In this document: positions 26,799 to 36,280 of the stretch, piece after piece
Layout of the letters: the number at the start of each line of letters is the position of its first letter
How positions within the stretch are numbered: position 1 is the first letter of the stretch
Origin: an uncultured Modestobacter sp.
GTDB taxonomy: Bacteria; Actinomycetota; Actinomycetes; Mycobacteriales; Geodermatophilaceae
Length of the DNA: 64,000 nt
Direction: 5' to 3'
Assembly (NCBI RefSeq): GCF_947486615.1
Contig: NZ_CANKUD010000008.1
Span: forward strand, 1 to 64,000
Translations under genes and position numbers: made by a program
Notes under the pieces: generated by a model
The model's input: only the letters and a program-made list of their open reading frames with translations
Database searches by the model: none
What the model was told of the DNA's origin: nothing

Positions 26799-28322
26799 TC
26801 AGGCCGCGGAGGTGGCCTCGGCGATCCGGTCGCGGAACGCGTCGGCGGCGAGCTCGTCGAGGTCGATCCACCGGGCGACCCGGCCGCCGGAGACGATGCC
26901 GACGCGGTCGCAGCACTCGGCGAGCTCGTCGGGGTCCACCGACACCACGACGACCGACGTGCCGGAGGCGGTGGCGTCGTCCAGCAGCCGGCGCACCTGG
27001 TGGCGGGCGCGCACGTCCAGCCCGCGGGTGGGCTCGTGCAGCACCACGACGTCCTGCGCGGAGGCGGACATCCACCGGGCCAGGGCGATCTTGTGCTGGT
27101 CACCGCCCGAGAGCGCACCGAACACCGTGCGGATGCTCAGCGTCTTCACGTCCATCTGGTGGACGGTGCGGATCACGCTGCGCAGCGTGGCGATCTCCTG
27201 GCGCATGTCGGTGAGGGCGCCCCACTGCTCCTGGGTGAGCGTGCGGGCGATCGTCTCGCCGGGGTCCACCCCGTAGGCGTCGTCGTCGGGGCGGTAGGCG
27301 GGCACCCGCAGCACGTCGGCGCCGGTCGCCGAGCCCAGCGACCGGGGCTCCCCGTGCAGCAGCAGCTCGTCGGTGATCGCGGGCAGCTCGCCGGACAGGG
27401 CGCCGACGAGCTCACCCAGCCCGGACGACCGGTGACCGGTCAGCCCGATCACCTCGCCGCGGTGCAGCAGCAGGTCCACGCCCTCGACCGCGCCGGGCAC
27501 CCGCAGGTTGCGCACCTGCAGGGTCACGTCGTCCGAGCCGACCGGCCGCGGCGCGGGCGCCGGGGCGTCGTCCGGTCGGGGGAGCGTGGCCACCCGTGGT
27601 GCCGGCAGCGCCACCGGCTCACCCACGGTCTCCGCGGCGAGCCGCACCGGGTCGAGCGCGGCGGCCGGGCTGTCCAGGGCGATCCTGCCCTCACGCAGCA
27701 CCAGCACCCGGTCGACCACGGCCAGCATCTCCGGCAGCCGGTGGCTGATGTAGAGCACGCCGCGGCCCTGGCGGCTGAGCCGGCCGGTGACGGCGTGCAG
27801 GCCCTCGACCTCCACCGGCAGCAGCGCGGCCGAGACCTCGTCGAGCACGACCAGCCGGGTGTCCTCGGCGAGCACGCGGGCGATCTCCACCACCCCGTGC
27901 ACGAAGTGCGGCAGTTCGCCGATCACGGTGTCCGGGTCGACGTCCAGGGCCACCTCGGCGAGCAGCACCTGGGCCTGCCGGCGCAGCTCGGCCTGCGGGC
28001 GCCCGGCCTGCGGCGTCCCGCGGAACACCGCCTGGGCGACGGTGAGCCCCGGGTCGATCCGGACCAGCTGCTGGACGACCCCGACCCCGAGGTGCCGGGC
28101 GTCCTCGGCGGACAGCGGTGCGTAGGGGTGGCCGGCCAGCGTCATCGCCCCGGAGTCGGCCGCGGTGATGCCCGCCAGGACGTCGCCCAGCGTCGACTTG
28201 CCCGCTCCGTTGGCCCCCACGAGCCCGACGACCTCGCCCTGCTCGAGCGCGAACGACACGTCGCGCAGGACGCGTCGGGCACCGAAGGACTTCGTCAGTC
28301 CATCGACCTGCAGCAACGCCAT
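26799..28322 (-). CDS. sugar-type ABC transporter ATPase (RbsA-like), orphan
   Basis: This 507-aa protein has two fused nucleotide-binding domains as in RbsA/MglA sugar importers. Domain 1 has Walker A GANGAGKST and Walker B LVVLDEVSAAL, but its signature region (IGELPHFVHGVVEIARVL) lacks LSGGQ. Domain 2 has a degenerate Walker A (TGHRSSGLGE) but an intact signature LSGGDQHKIALARWM and LHEPTRGLD. This asymmetric split, with one functional site built from both halves, is typical of the family. No permease or sugar-binding protein is nearby, which is unusual for this type. The substrate is unknown. Confidence 0.88.
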   Translation of the reverse strand: MALLQVDGLTKSFGARRVLRDVSFALEQGEVVGLVGANGAGKSTLGDVLAGITAADSGAMTLAGHPYAPLSAEDARHLGVGVVQQLVRIDPGLTVAQAVFRGTPQAGRPQAELRRQAQVLLAEVALDVDPDTVIGELPHFVHGVVEIARVLAEDTRLVVLDEVSAALLPVEVEGLHAVTGRLSRQGRGVLYISHRLPEMLAVVDRVLVLREGRIALDSPAAALDPVRLAAETVGEPVALPAPRVATLPRPDDAPAPAPRPVGSDDVTLQVRNLRVPGAVEGVDLLLHRGEVIGLTGHRSSGLGELVGALSGELPAITDELLLHGEPRSLGSATGADVLRVPAYRPDDDAYGVDPGETIARTLTQEQWGALTDMRQEIATLRSVIRTVHQMDVKTLSIRTVFGALSGGDQHKIALARWMSASAQDVVVLHEPTRGLDVRARHQVRRLLDDATASGTSVVVVSVDPDELAECCDRVGIVSGGRVARWIDLDELAADAFRDRIAEATSAA

Positions 28323-28434
28323 GGCGGGCAGGCCTCCCCGGGAAGCGTCCCCGGACGGAGCCGGCGGACGGTGGTTCCAGCGTCTCCCGCGACGCTGTGC
28401 AACTACCTGGATGCTACCGGTCGTGGGGCACCGC

Positions 28435-28463
28435 GCCTCCCGGGACGACAGGTCCCGGGAGGC
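28435..28463. terminator. terminator of the GH13 gene
   Basis: A perfect 11-bp stem GCCTCCCGGGA/TCCCGGGAGGC with a 7-nt loop sits immediately past the stop of the minus-strand glucosidase gene. Confidence 0.8.
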
Positions 28464-28469
28464 CTCCGC

Positions 28470-30047
28470 TCAGGCGCTGAGCCAGACCGCGCCGTCGACC
28501 GGGACCTGCCCGTCGACGACCGGCCCGCTGGCCAGCAGCACCTGCCCCTCGGGCAGCGGCACCGGCGCGGGGGAGAGGTTGAGCAGGCACACCAGCCCAC
28601 CGGGACGCCGGAAGGCCAGGCACCCGTCCGGCGCGGGAAGCCACTCCACGCCGTCCCCCCGGAACGCCGGGCCGCGCCGCAGCGCGAGCGCCTCCCGGTA
28701 CAGCGACAGCATCGAGTCGGCGTCCCCGGTCTGGGCCGCGGCGGTGAGCGGCCCCCAGCCGGGCGGCATCGGCAGCCAGGTGTCGGCGGTGGAGGAGAAG
28801 CCGTAGGGCGGTTCGTCGCCGGACCACGGCACCGGCACCCGGCAGCCGTCCCGGCCCCGCTCGGTGTGCCCGGACCGCTCCCAGATCGGGTCCTGCAGCA
28901 CCTCGTCGGGCAGGTCGACGTCGGGCATGCCGAGCTCGTCGCCGTTGTAGACGTAGGCCACGCCGGGCAGTGCCAGCTGGAGCAGCGCCGCGGCGCGCGC
29001 CCGCCGGGTGCCCACCTCACCGCCGCCGTAGCGGGTGACGTGCCGGGGCCGGTCGTGGTTGGACAGCACCCAGCAGGCCGGCGCCGGCGTCGGCGCCACC
29101 GTGTTCAGCGAGTGCTCCACCGCCGCGCGCAGCTCGTCGGCGCCCCACTCCGCGGTGAGCAGCCGGAAGTTGAACGCCAGGTGCAGCTCGTCGGGGCGCA
29201 GGTAGTGCGACAACCGCTCGTCGTCGAACACCCACACCTCGCCGACGGCCATCCGGTCGGGGTACTGGTCGAGCACCGCCCGGACCCGGCGGTGCAGCGC
29301 GTGCACGTGGTCCTGGTCGAAGCGCAGGTCGCCGGGGCCGTCGTCGGCGAACAGGCCGGTGTCCTCGGCCGGGACCATGTCCGGCAGGCCGGGCGGCTTG
29401 GCCATGCCGTGCGCGACGTCGATCCGGAAACCGTCGACCCCGCGGTCCAGCCAGAACCGCAGCGTCTCCTCCAGGTCGGCGACGACCTCGGGGTTCGAGT
29501 AGTCCAGGTCGGGCTGCTCGGGGGCGAACAGGTGCAGGTACCACTGCCCGTCGGGCACCCGGGTCCAGGCCGGCCCGCCGAACACCGAGGGCCAGTTGTT
29601 CGGCGGGGAGTCGCCGTGCGGGCCGGATCCGTCGCGGAAGAAGTACCGCGCCCGGGCGGGGGAGCCCGGCGGTGAGGCCAGCGCCTCGGTGAACCACTCG
29701 TGGTCGTGCGAGCTGTGGTTGGGCACCAGGTCGATCGTCACCCGGATGCCGCGCTCGTGGGCGTCGGCGAGCAGTGCGTCGAAACCGGGCAGGTCGCCGA
29801 AGACCGGCTCGACACCCCGGGGGTCGGCGACGTCGTAGCCGTGGTCGTGCATCGGCGAGGGGTAGAACGGCGTGATCCACAGCGCGTCGACGCCGAGCTC
29901 GGCCAGGTACGGCAGGTGGGCGCGGATGCCGGCCAGGTCGCCGACCCCGTCGCCGGTGCCGTCGGCGAAGCTGCGGACGTAGACCTGGTAGAACACCGCC
30001 TCCCGCCACCAGTCGGGGGTCGTGGTCGTTGGCGGGACCGCGGTCAC
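28470..30047 (-). CDS. aglA: GH13 alpha-glucosidase
   Basis: This 525-aa glycoside hydrolase acts on alpha-linked glucosides (oligo-1,6-glucosidase/alpha-glucosidase group). The (beta/alpha)8 motifs are complete: DLVPNHSS, GFRIDVAHG (nucleophile Asp), VGEVWV (acid Glu) and LSNHDRPRH (third Asp). No signal peptide is seen, so it is cytoplasmic. The GTG start has GAGGAG upstream. It follows glbO with a hairpin element between them; the glbO-alpha-glucosidase pairing is also known in mycobacteria. The symbol is by analogy. Confidence 0.9.
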   Translation of the reverse strand: MTAVPPTTTTPDWWREAVFYQVYVRSFADGTGDGVGDLAGIRAHLPYLAELGVDALWITPFYPSPMHDHGYDVADPRGVEPVFGDLPGFDALLADAHERGIRVTIDLVPNHSSHDHEWFTEALASPPGSPARARYFFRDGSGPHGDSPPNNWPSVFGGPAWTRVPDGQWYLHLFAPEQPDLDYSNPEVVADLEETLRFWLDRGVDGFRIDVAHGMAKPPGLPDMVPAEDTGLFADDGPGDLRFDQDHVHALHRRVRAVLDQYPDRMAVGEVWVFDDERLSHYLRPDELHLAFNFRLLTAEWGADELRAAVEHSLNTVAPTPAPACWVLSNHDRPRHVTRYGGGEVGTRRARAAALLQLALPGVAYVYNGDELGMPDVDLPDEVLQDPIWERSGHTERGRDGCRVPVPWSGDEPPYGFSSTADTWLPMPPGWGPLTAAAQTGDADSMLSLYREALALRRGPAFRGDGVEWLPAPDGCLAFRRPGGLVCLLNLSPAPVPLPEGQVLLASGPVVDGQVPVDGAVWLSA

Positions 30048-30070
30048 CGGGCTCCTCAGGGGTCTGTGCA

Positions 30071-30131
30071 GGTACGGCCCCGCTCCAGAGGCTCGCGCCG
30101 AGCCTGCGAGGCGGGAGGGGGAGCGGGGTCC
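30071..30131. repeat. dispersed palindromic element between glbO and aglA
   Basis: The outer arms GGCCCCGCTCC (30077-30087) and GGAGCGGGGTCC (30120-30131) enclose an inner hairpin AGGCTCG-CGC-CGAGCCT. Read on the minus strand it shares AAGGACCCC, CTCGCAGGCTCG, CGAGCCTCTGGA and GGGGCCGT with the element at 44275-44333. It may attenuate transcription between the two genes. Confidence 0.75.
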
Positions 30132-30530
30132 TTACTGGTTCTGCATGCTGTGCGCTGCCATCTCCAGGTAACCCCACAACGTCGCGTCCTGCTCGGCGGT
30201 GAGCCCGAGGGAGTCGACGGCGGCGCGCATGTGGGTGAGCCAGGCGTCCCGGGCCACGCGGTCGACGGCGAAGGGGGCGTGCCGCATCCGCAGGCGCGGG
30301 TGCCCCCGCTCCTCGGAGTAGGTGCGTGGCCCGCCCCAGTACTGCTCGAGGAACATCCGCAGCCGGGTCTCCGCGCCGTCCCAGTCGTCGGCCGGGTACA
30401 TCGGCCGCAGCACCGGGTCCTCCCGGACGGCGGCGTAGAAGTGCGCGACGAGGCTGCGGAAGGTGGGCTCTCCGCCGATCTCCGCGTAGAAGGTGGCCGC
30501 GTCGGGCAGCGGCCGGCTCGTCTCGCTCAT
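30132..30530 (-). CDS. glbO: group II truncated haemoglobin
   Basis: This 132-aa globin binds O2/NO through haem. The TrHbO features are present: [40 protein letters not shown] (containing the group II distal Trp/Tyr region and the proximal histidine area) and [12 protein letters not shown]. It ends in [12 protein letters not shown] as usual for the group. It starts with an ATG overlapping the MFS transporter stop by 4 nt. Cytoplasmic or membrane-associated respiration or NO protection is the known family role. Confidence 0.95.
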   Translation of the reverse strand: MSETSRPLPDAATFYAEIGGEPTFRSLVAHFYAAVREDPVLRPMYPADDWDGAETRLRMFLEQYWGGPRTYSEERGHPRLRMRHAPFAVDRVARDAWLTHMRAAVDSLGLTAEQDATLWGYLEMAAHSMQNQ

Positions 30531-31789
30531 GCCTGCGATGTTCCCTCAGCGGAGACGTCCGGGGCCACGTGGGCGTCGTCTCCGTGACCCGTCCGGGCGC
30601 GGTTGCGGTGCAGCGCCACCAGCGGGACGACGACGGCGACCAGGCCGATCGCGCCGGACAGCGCCACCACGGTGCTCGGCCGCAGCACCTCCGCGCCCAG
30701 CCCGGCCAGGACGACACCCAGCCCCTGGACGCCGGCGAGCCCGGCGGCGGCGACCCCGAACGCCCGCCCCCGGAAGGCGCTGGGCACGGCCTGCACGAAG
30801 GCCACGTTCAGCGGGATGGAGCAGGCCCCGCCGACCCCGGCCACGAAGAACAGCGCCACGACCGCCACGAACGCGGTGGTGCCGGTGCCCAGCCACAGCG
30901 GCACCAGGCCGGCCAGCAGCACGCCGCCCAGGGACAGCGCGACGAGCGGGGCCAGCAGTCGTTCACGGACGTGCGGCGGGCAGAACCGGCCCACCACCAG
31001 ACCGCCGAGGGCGGTGCCGGCCGGCGCGGCGGCGAGCAGCACGCCGGCCGCGGCGGTGGTGCCCTGCAGCTGCAGGCCCAGCGGGGTGGCGATCCCCTCG
31101 GGGGCGTTGACGAAGAGGGCGGCGACCCACAGCACCCCGACGATGGCCAGCAGCCGGGGGGCCGAGGCGAGGAAGCGCACGCCGCTGGCGGTGTCCCGCC
31201 AGATCGACCGCACCTCGTCCTCGGCGTCCGCCAGGCCCGGTGCGGGACGTCGCTGCAGCCCCACGGTCAGCCAGACGGCGGAGACGGCGAAGGTGGCGGC
31301 GTTGAGCAGCAGCGCCACGGCGGGGGAGAAGTGCAGCAGCAGCGCGCCGCCGAGCAGGAAGCCGATCAGCTGGGCGACCTGGGCGGTCACCCCGGTGAGC
31401 GAGGTGGCCACGGCGTAGCGGTCGCCCTCCAGCACATCGGCCATGAGCGCCGAGCGGGCCGCCTCGAACGGTGGCGAGCACAGCGAGACCAGCAGCAGCA
31501 GGGCCAGCAGCAGGGGCAGCGGCATGCCCGGTGCGGCCATCGTCGCGACCAGGACGGCGCGGGCCACGTCGCTGCTGATCAGCACCCGGTGCCGGGGCAG
31601 CCGGTCGGCCAGCGCGGCGAGCACCGGACCGCCGAGGACCCACGGCAGGTAGCTGATCGCGAAGGTGACCGCGGACAGCAGCGCGGAGTCGGTGCGCTGG
31701 TAGACGAGCACGGTCAGCGCGACGCGGGCCAGCTCGTCGCCGATCGTGGACAGCAGGTAGGAGCCGAACAGCGGGCGGAACTCGCGCAC
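30527..31789 (-). CDS. MFS transporter
   Basis: This is a 420-aa membrane protein with about twelve hydrophobic segments, of the major facilitator group resembling enterobactin exporter-like actinobacterial efflux proteins. The loop 2-3 signature appears as [16 protein letters not shown]. The first usable start is GTG 31789, but the sequence just upstream (ATFGQVFA) also looks like family N-terminal sequence and has no ATG/GTG/TTG in frame, so the true start may be a non-standard codon such as the CTG at 31858. It is coupled to glbO by a 4-nt overlap. The substrate is unknown. Confidence 0.88.
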   Translation of the reverse strand: MREFRPLFGSYLLSTIGDELARVALTVLVYQRTDSALLSAVTFAISYLPWVLGGPVLAALADRLPRHRVLISSDVARAVLVATMAAPGMPLPLLLALLLLVSLCSPPFEAARSALMADVLEGDRYAVATSLTGVTAQVAQLIGFLLGGALLLHFSPAVALLLNAATFAVSAVWLTVGLQRRPAPGLADAEDEVRSIWRDTASGVRFLASAPRLLAIVGVLWVAALFVNAPEGIATPLGLQLQGTTAAAGVLLAAAPAGTALGGLVVGRFCPPHVRERLLAPLVALSLGGVLLAGLVPLWLGTGTTAFVAVVALFFVAGVGGACSIPLNVAFVQAVPSAFRGRAFGVAAAGLAGVQGLGVVLAGLGAEVLRPSTVVALSGAIGLVAVVVPLVALHRNRARTGHGDDAHVAPDVSAEGTSQA

Positions 31790-32127
31790 CGCGAAGACCT
31801 GGCCGAAGGTGGCCGGCCGGCTGCCCGGGCCGGCGGGCCCGGGACGACGGCGGCTCAGCGTGGACCTGCGTCCGAGCCGGCGGCGGCCGACCCCGCGGTG
31901 ACCGCCTGTGCGCGCTTCATGACGCAGGAGTGTGGCAGGTGGAACTGATCCGGTCGATGACCCCTGGCGACGACGCGCGGCGGTTCGCCGACGTTCCGGA
32001 ACCGGAGAGTTCGCAGGTGAGGCGCTCGTCCCGCCGGGTCACCCCCAACGTCTCCGGCCGGTCCGGGCGACGCCCGGGTGTGCCGGGTCCGTGGGACCCG
32101 GGACCCGGGCGTCGCCCGGTGGACGCC
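31790..32127. other. 338-nt intergenic region with a large terminator
   Basis: The right part holds the hairpin at 32063-32119. The left part covers the possible N-terminal extension of the MFS protein. A short out-of-frame ATG reading (from 31920, minus) ends after about 20 codons and is probably not a gene. Confidence 0.45.
32063..32119. terminator. nested terminator of the S9 peptidase gene
   Basis: A perfect 17-bp outer stem (32063-32079 with 32103-32119) contains a further 7-bp hairpin CGGGTCC-GTG-GGACCCG (32084-32100). It lies 9 nt past the stop codon. Confidence 0.85.
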
Positions 32128-34206
32128 TCACTCGGGGACGGGTGTCATCCCGGTGTAGGCGGCCAGGAACGCCAGCTGGTCGGCGGCGAGCCCGACCGTG
32201 CGGCTGACCGCCCGGGCGCCGTGCCCCACCGACAGCTCCCGGCGCAGCACGATCGGGGCGTCGGCGGTGGTGGCGTGCTGGAGTGCCGCGGCCAGCTTGC
32301 GGGCGTGCAGCGGGTCGACCCGGGTGTCGGACTCGAAGGTCGTGAACAGCACCGCCGGGTAGTCGGTGTCCTCGACCACCCGGTGGTAGGGGGAGTAGCC
32401 GAGCAGCCAGCCCAGCTCGACCGGGTCGGCGGCGGTGCCGTACTCGTCGTTCCAGGTGCGGCCCAACCCGAAGAGCTCGTAGCGGACCATGTCCAGCAAC
32501 GGGGCGCTGCAGACCACCGCGGCGACCAGGTCGGGGTGCTGGGTGGTCATCGCGCCCACCAGCAGCCCGCCGTTGGAGCCGCCCATCACCGCCAGCTGGG
32601 CCGGCGTCGTCCAGCCCTCGGCGATCAGGTGCTCGGCGGCCGCGGCGAAGTCGTCGAACACGTTCTGCTTGCGCTCCCGCATCCCGGCCCGGTGCCACTC
32701 CTCCCCGTGCTCGGAGCCGCCGCGCAGGTTCGCCACCACCCACACCCCGCCGGCCGCCACCCAGGACAGCGCCTGCGCGCTGTAGGCCGGGGTGAGCGAG
32801 ACGTTGAACCCGCCGTACCCGTACAGCACCGTCGGCCGCGGGCTGTCCGGGAGGCCCGAGGGGGAGAGCACGAACAGGTGCACCGGCGTGCCGTCGGCGG
32901 AGGTCGCGTGCGCCTCGGTCACCTGCACCGCGGGCACCTCGCCGGCCACCGGGGCCTGCTCGTGCGTCGTCAGGGCGGCCGGGGTCCCGGCGTCCCAGCG
33001 CAGCACCGACGGTGGCGTCGAGTGGTCGGTGAACCCGACCCAGGCCGTGCTGCCGCCCTCCGGCGGTGCGCTCACCCCGGTGACGCTGCCCGGAGGCAGG
33101 TCGGTCACCTCGGCCAGCCGGCCGCTGCCGTCCCCGGCCCACAGCGACAGCCGGTCGGTGGCGTCCACCGCGTGCACGGCGAGCACCCGCAGGTCGCCGT
33201 CCGGGCCGTCGACCAGGGCCACGTCGGAGAGCACCCCGTCGTCGGACTGCGGGACGACCTCCCGCCAGGCCGACGGCGCCCAGCTGGCCGGGTCTGCGGG
33301 GTCGGCCACCACCAGCCGGCTGCGCGGGGCGTCCCGGTCGGTGTGCAGCCACAGCCGACCGTCCCGGGCCACCCAGGCCGACGTCTGCGCGTCCACGCCC
33401 ACCTGGAGCTCGCGGAGCGCGCCGTCCCCGGCCAGGTCGGCCAGCCACACGTCGTCCCGTGGGGCGGTGCCGACCGAGGCGGAGACGACCAGCCAGCGCC
33501 CGTCGGCGCTGGTGCGGGCACCGAAGTAGGTGGAGGGGTCGCTGCCCTCGCCGTGCACCAGGACGTCGGTGTCCGGGTCGCTGCCCACCCGGTGCCGCCA
33601 CACCCGCCGGTGGAACTGCTCCTCACCCGCCGGCACCAGCTCCGGGGCCAGCCGGCGGACGTAGAACAGCTCGTCGCCGCCGGGCAGCCAGCCGACGGGG
33701 GAGTAGCGGCACCGGTCGATCGGGCCCTCGAGCACCTCGCCGGTGGCCACGTCGAGCACGAACAGCTGCGACTCCTCGTCGCCGCCGACCGACAGCTGGT
33801 AGGCCAGCCGGTCGCCCTCCCAGGAGGGCTGCCAGGCGTCCAGCGTGGTGGTGCCGGCCGGGTCGAGGGTGGTCGGGTCGACCAGCACCCGGACGCTGCC
33901 GTCGGGCTCGGTGACCCGCAGGACGGCGTGCTCCTGACCCGGGTCGCGGCGGGTGGAGAAGGCGCGGCCGCGGCGCTCCACCGGGACGCCGACGGCGCCG
34001 GCGTGCACCAGCTGGGCCAGCCGGTCGGCGAAGAGCGGCCGGGCCGGGAGGCCGGCGAGCAGCTCGGCGGCGAGCTCGTCCTGGGCGGCGGCCCAGGCGG
34101 TGGTGCGCGGGTCGTCGGGGTCCTCCAGCCAGCGGTAGGGGTCGGCGACCGGGTGACCGTGCAGGTCGTCGACCAGGTCCAGGCGGGGGGCGTCGGGGTA
34201 GCGCAC
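32128..34206 (-). CDS. S9 family prolyl oligopeptidase
   Basis: This 692-aa serine peptidase cuts short peptides after proline. An N-terminal seven-bladed propeller region is followed by an alpha/beta-hydrolase domain with [10 protein letters not shown], the nucleophile in GGSNGGLL, the Asp in [11 protein letters not shown] and the His in SVGHGAR. No signal peptide is present, so it is cytoplasmic. The N terminus ([22 protein letters not shown]) is the standard family start, which fixes the ATG. It diverges from the HNH gene. Confidence 0.94.
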   Translation of the reverse strand: MRYPDAPRLDLVDDLHGHPVADPYRWLEDPDDPRTTAWAAAQDELAAELLAGLPARPLFADRLAQLVHAGAVGVPVERRGRAFSTRRDPGQEHAVLRVTEPDGSVRVLVDPTTLDPAGTTTLDAWQPSWEGDRLAYQLSVGGDEESQLFVLDVATGEVLEGPIDRCRYSPVGWLPGGDELFYVRRLAPELVPAGEEQFHRRVWRHRVGSDPDTDVLVHGEGSDPSTYFGARTSADGRWLVVSASVGTAPRDDVWLADLAGDGALRELQVGVDAQTSAWVARDGRLWLHTDRDAPRSRLVVADPADPASWAPSAWREVVPQSDDGVLSDVALVDGPDGDLRVLAVHAVDATDRLSLWAGDGSGRLAEVTDLPPGSVTGVSAPPEGGSTAWVGFTDHSTPPSVLRWDAGTPAALTTHEQAPVAGEVPAVQVTEAHATSADGTPVHLFVLSPSGLPDSPRPTVLYGYGGFNVSLTPAYSAQALSWVAAGGVWVVANLRGGSEHGEEWHRAGMRERKQNVFDDFAAAAEHLIAEGWTTPAQLAVMGGSNGGLLVGAMTTQHPDLVAAVVCSAPLLDMVRYELFGLGRTWNDEYGTAADPVELGWLLGYSPYHRVVEDTDYPAVLFTTFESDTRVDPLHARKLAAALQHATTADAPIVLRRELSVGHGARAVSRTVGLAADQLAFLAAYTGMTPVPE

Positions 34207-34340
34207 GAACCGACCGTAGTGGCGACCACCGACGGACCGCTCAGCTCACTCGATGGCCGAGACCGCCGTCCCCAGGGCAGGATGAGGGTGCCCGTGGGCT
34301 GTCGAAGCCGTCGGTGGCCACGGGCACTCGGAGGTGTCCC

Positions 34341-34949
34341 GTGTCGATCACCGCTCTGGGGTCGTCCGCGCCGGGGTCGACCGGTGCGCGGCGCGGCCCT
34401 GCCCCCGGTCCGCCCGCGCCCGCCCCGGCGTCGTCCACCACTGCCGCCACCCTGTTGCTCAACGCCACCTACGAGCCGTTGTGCGTGGTCTCCAGCCGCC
34501 GCGCGATCGTGCTGGTCCTGGCGGCGAAGGCCGAGGCCGTCGACGTCACCGACGACGAGGTGCACGCCGAGCGGGTGACCGTGGCCGTCCCGATCGTCGT
34601 CCGGCTGACCCGCTACGTGCGGGTGCCCTACCCGGTGCAGGTGCCGCTGTCCCGGCGGGCGGTGTTCACCCGCGACGGGTCGACCTGCGTCTACTGCGGC
34701 GGCTCGGCGACCAGCATCGACCACGTGGTGCCGCGCAGCCGCGGGGGCACGCACACCTGGGACAACGTGGTGGCGGCCTGTAGGCGGTGCAACCACACCA
34801 AGGCCGACCGGTCGCTGGCGGAGATGGGCTGGTCGCTGCCGCACCCGCCCGGGGCGCCCAGCGGGGCGGCCTGGCGACTGCTCGGGCACCGCACGGTCGA
34901 CCCGAGGTGGCACGAGTGGCTGGGCATGCCGGATTCCGTGAGCGCCTGA
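34341..34949 (+). CDS. HNH endonuclease
   Basis: This 202-aa protein has a C-terminal HNH domain: zinc-binding CVYCGG and CRRCN pairs around SIDHVVPRSRGGTHTWDNV. The N-terminal half (LLLNATYEPLCVVSSRRAIVLVLAAKAEAV) is the conserved leader of this actinobacterial HNH family. Such genes are widespread housekeeping nucleases of uncertain role rather than homing enzymes. GTG 34341 has GGAGGT at 5-6 nt. The neighbourhood (glbO, pepN) agrees with the conserved actinobacterial block. Confidence 0.9.
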   Translation: MSITALGSSAPGSTGARRGPAPGPPAPAPASSTTAATLLLNATYEPLCVVSSRRAIVLVLAAKAEAVDVTDDEVHAERVTVAVPIVVRLTRYVRVPYPVQVPLSRRAVFTRDGSTCVYCGGSATSIDHVVPRSRGGTHTWDNVVAACRRCNHTKADRSLAEMGWSLPHPPGAPSGAAWRLLGHRTVDPRWHEWLGMPDSVSA

Positions 34950-34959
34950 CCAGGCACTC

Positions 34960-35035
34960 CACAGCGGCGGCTGCCGCACAGTTCTGCCCACTCATGCGCA
35001 GAACTGGCCGCCGCACTGGTGCGGCAGCCGCTGTG
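34960..35035. terminator. compound cruciform after the HNH gene
   Basis: The outer arm at 34960-34979 pairs with 35019-35035 apart from a 3-nt bulge. Inside it AGTTCTGC (34980-34987) pairs with GCAGAACT (34998-35005). The structure starts 10 nt after the HNH stop. Confidence 0.7.
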
Positions 35036-35187
35036 ACCGGTGGTGCAGTTGGCAACTCCTGAGTCCGTTGCATCGCCCACTCGGCGACATCCACAGACTT
35101 GTACCGGCCCATGCGTGGCAGCCGGATAGGTTCCGCGCCAGTGGCGCCACGTGGGCGTCGCCCCCTGCCAGAGAGGCGTCCCTCCTC

Positions 35188-36279
35188 ATGTCATCCCGCC
35201 CCGCGTCGCGCGTTCCCGCTCGTCGTCCGTTCGCTCACGCTGGGGTGGTCGCCCTGGCCGCCGTGGCCTCGCTGTGGCTGGGTGCATCGGCTGCCGGTGC
35301 CGCGCCGACGAACCCCACGACCACCCTGACGCCGGAGTCGGTGGAGTCCAACCTGCGGCCGTCGCAGAACTACGGCCCGCTGCCGGTGCAGAGCCCGCTC
35401 CCCGGCAGCGGGTTCGAGACGATCCCGGTCGCCTGGGGTGGCGCGGTGACCGTCACCCTGCCGCCGCAGGTGGCCCCTGCCGGGCCGACACCCGGCGCCT
35501 CCCTGGACCTGGTCGGCGCCGACGGGATCACCCCGACCCGTACGTATTCCACCGGTGCGGCTGCGCCGGCGGACCTGCTGGTGGTCACGGACCTCGGCAG
35601 CGGCACCTACCGGATCGACATGCCGGCAGACGACGGTGCCAACGGCCCGACGGGGCGTCTCGCACTGACCGACCTGGCGTCCACGCTGGGGAGCTGGAGC
35701 ACCTTCGTCGACCCGGCGCTCTGGACCTTGGAGTTCTCGGCGGCGGCGCCGGCTGCCGTGACACTGACCAGCCAGGTCGTGACCTCGTCCGCCGTGGGCT
35801 GCCAGTACAGCGATCTCGAGCTCCCCGCCTGCTCCTCGGTCCAGGTGACGGCCGGCACGTCCATGGACGTCGTCCTGCCCGCCTCGTCGCACCTGACCGA
35901 GCTCGGCATCCCCGACCTGGGGGTCAGCGACTTCTCCCTGAACGACTTCCTGAGCACCGACCTGATCGAGGGGATGTCCCTCCCGCTCGAGTCGACCCTC
36001 TCCGCGGACCGGCGGACGGCCACCATGGAGGTCCCCGACAGCACCGAGCCCGGGCGCTACCTGCTCGTCTCGGTCGCTGGTGACGGCGCAGGGCAGGTGG
36101 TCTCCGGCACGTACTCGGTGATCGAGGTCATCGCACCCGCGGTGAACCCGGGACTGCGCTCGGAGACCGGTGGGGACGCCGGCACGCCCGCTCTCCTGCC
36201 GATCACCCTCGGTTCGCTCGTCGCACTGGCCGGCGCCGGGGTCGTGGTGCGGTCGCGCCGTTCGGCCGCCCGGGCCTGA
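35188..36279 (+). CDS. secreted surface protein with C-terminal anchor
   Basis: This 363-aa protein has a signal peptide (AGVVALAAVASLWLGASAAGAA), a beta-rich extracellular body, two cysteines (GCQYSDLELPAC) likely forming a disulfide, and a C-terminal hydrophobic helix ending in basic RSRRSAARA. The tail has the layout of a sortase sorting signal, but instead of LPxTG it shows LLPITLGS inside the hydrophobic stretch. The sortase gene begins 1 nt after its stop, so it is the probable substrate. I do not recognise the body. ATG 35188 has GAGAGG about 11 nt upstream. Confidence 0.8.
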   Translation: MSSRPASRVPARRPFAHAGVVALAAVASLWLGASAAGAAPTNPTTTLTPESVESNLRPSQNYGPLPVQSPLPGSGFETIPVAWGGAVTVTLPPQVAPAGPTPGASLDLVGADGITPTRTYSTGAAAPADLLVVTDLGSGTYRIDMPADDGANGPTGRLALTDLASTLGSWSTFVDPALWTLEFSAAAPAAVTLTSQVVTSSAVGCQYSDLELPACSSVQVTAGTSMDVVLPASSHLTELGIPDLGVSDFSLNDFLSTDLIEGMSLPLESTLSADRRTATMEVPDSTEPGRYLLVSVAGDGAGQVVSGTYSVIEVIAPAVNPGLRSETGGDAGTPALLPITLGSLVALAGAGVVVRSRRSAARA

Positions 36280-36280
36280 C

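Noticed and set aside
28323-28469. Insertion sequence or transposase remnant near the orphan ABC ATPase
   Set aside because: Only a terminator hairpin and upstream sequence are present; no transposase fragment or terminal repeats were seen here or elsewhere in the window.
26739-29675. A 978-codon plus-strand open frame over the ABC ATPase and glucosidase
   Set aside because: The minus strand carries two proteins with intact catalytic motifs; the opposite frame has none.
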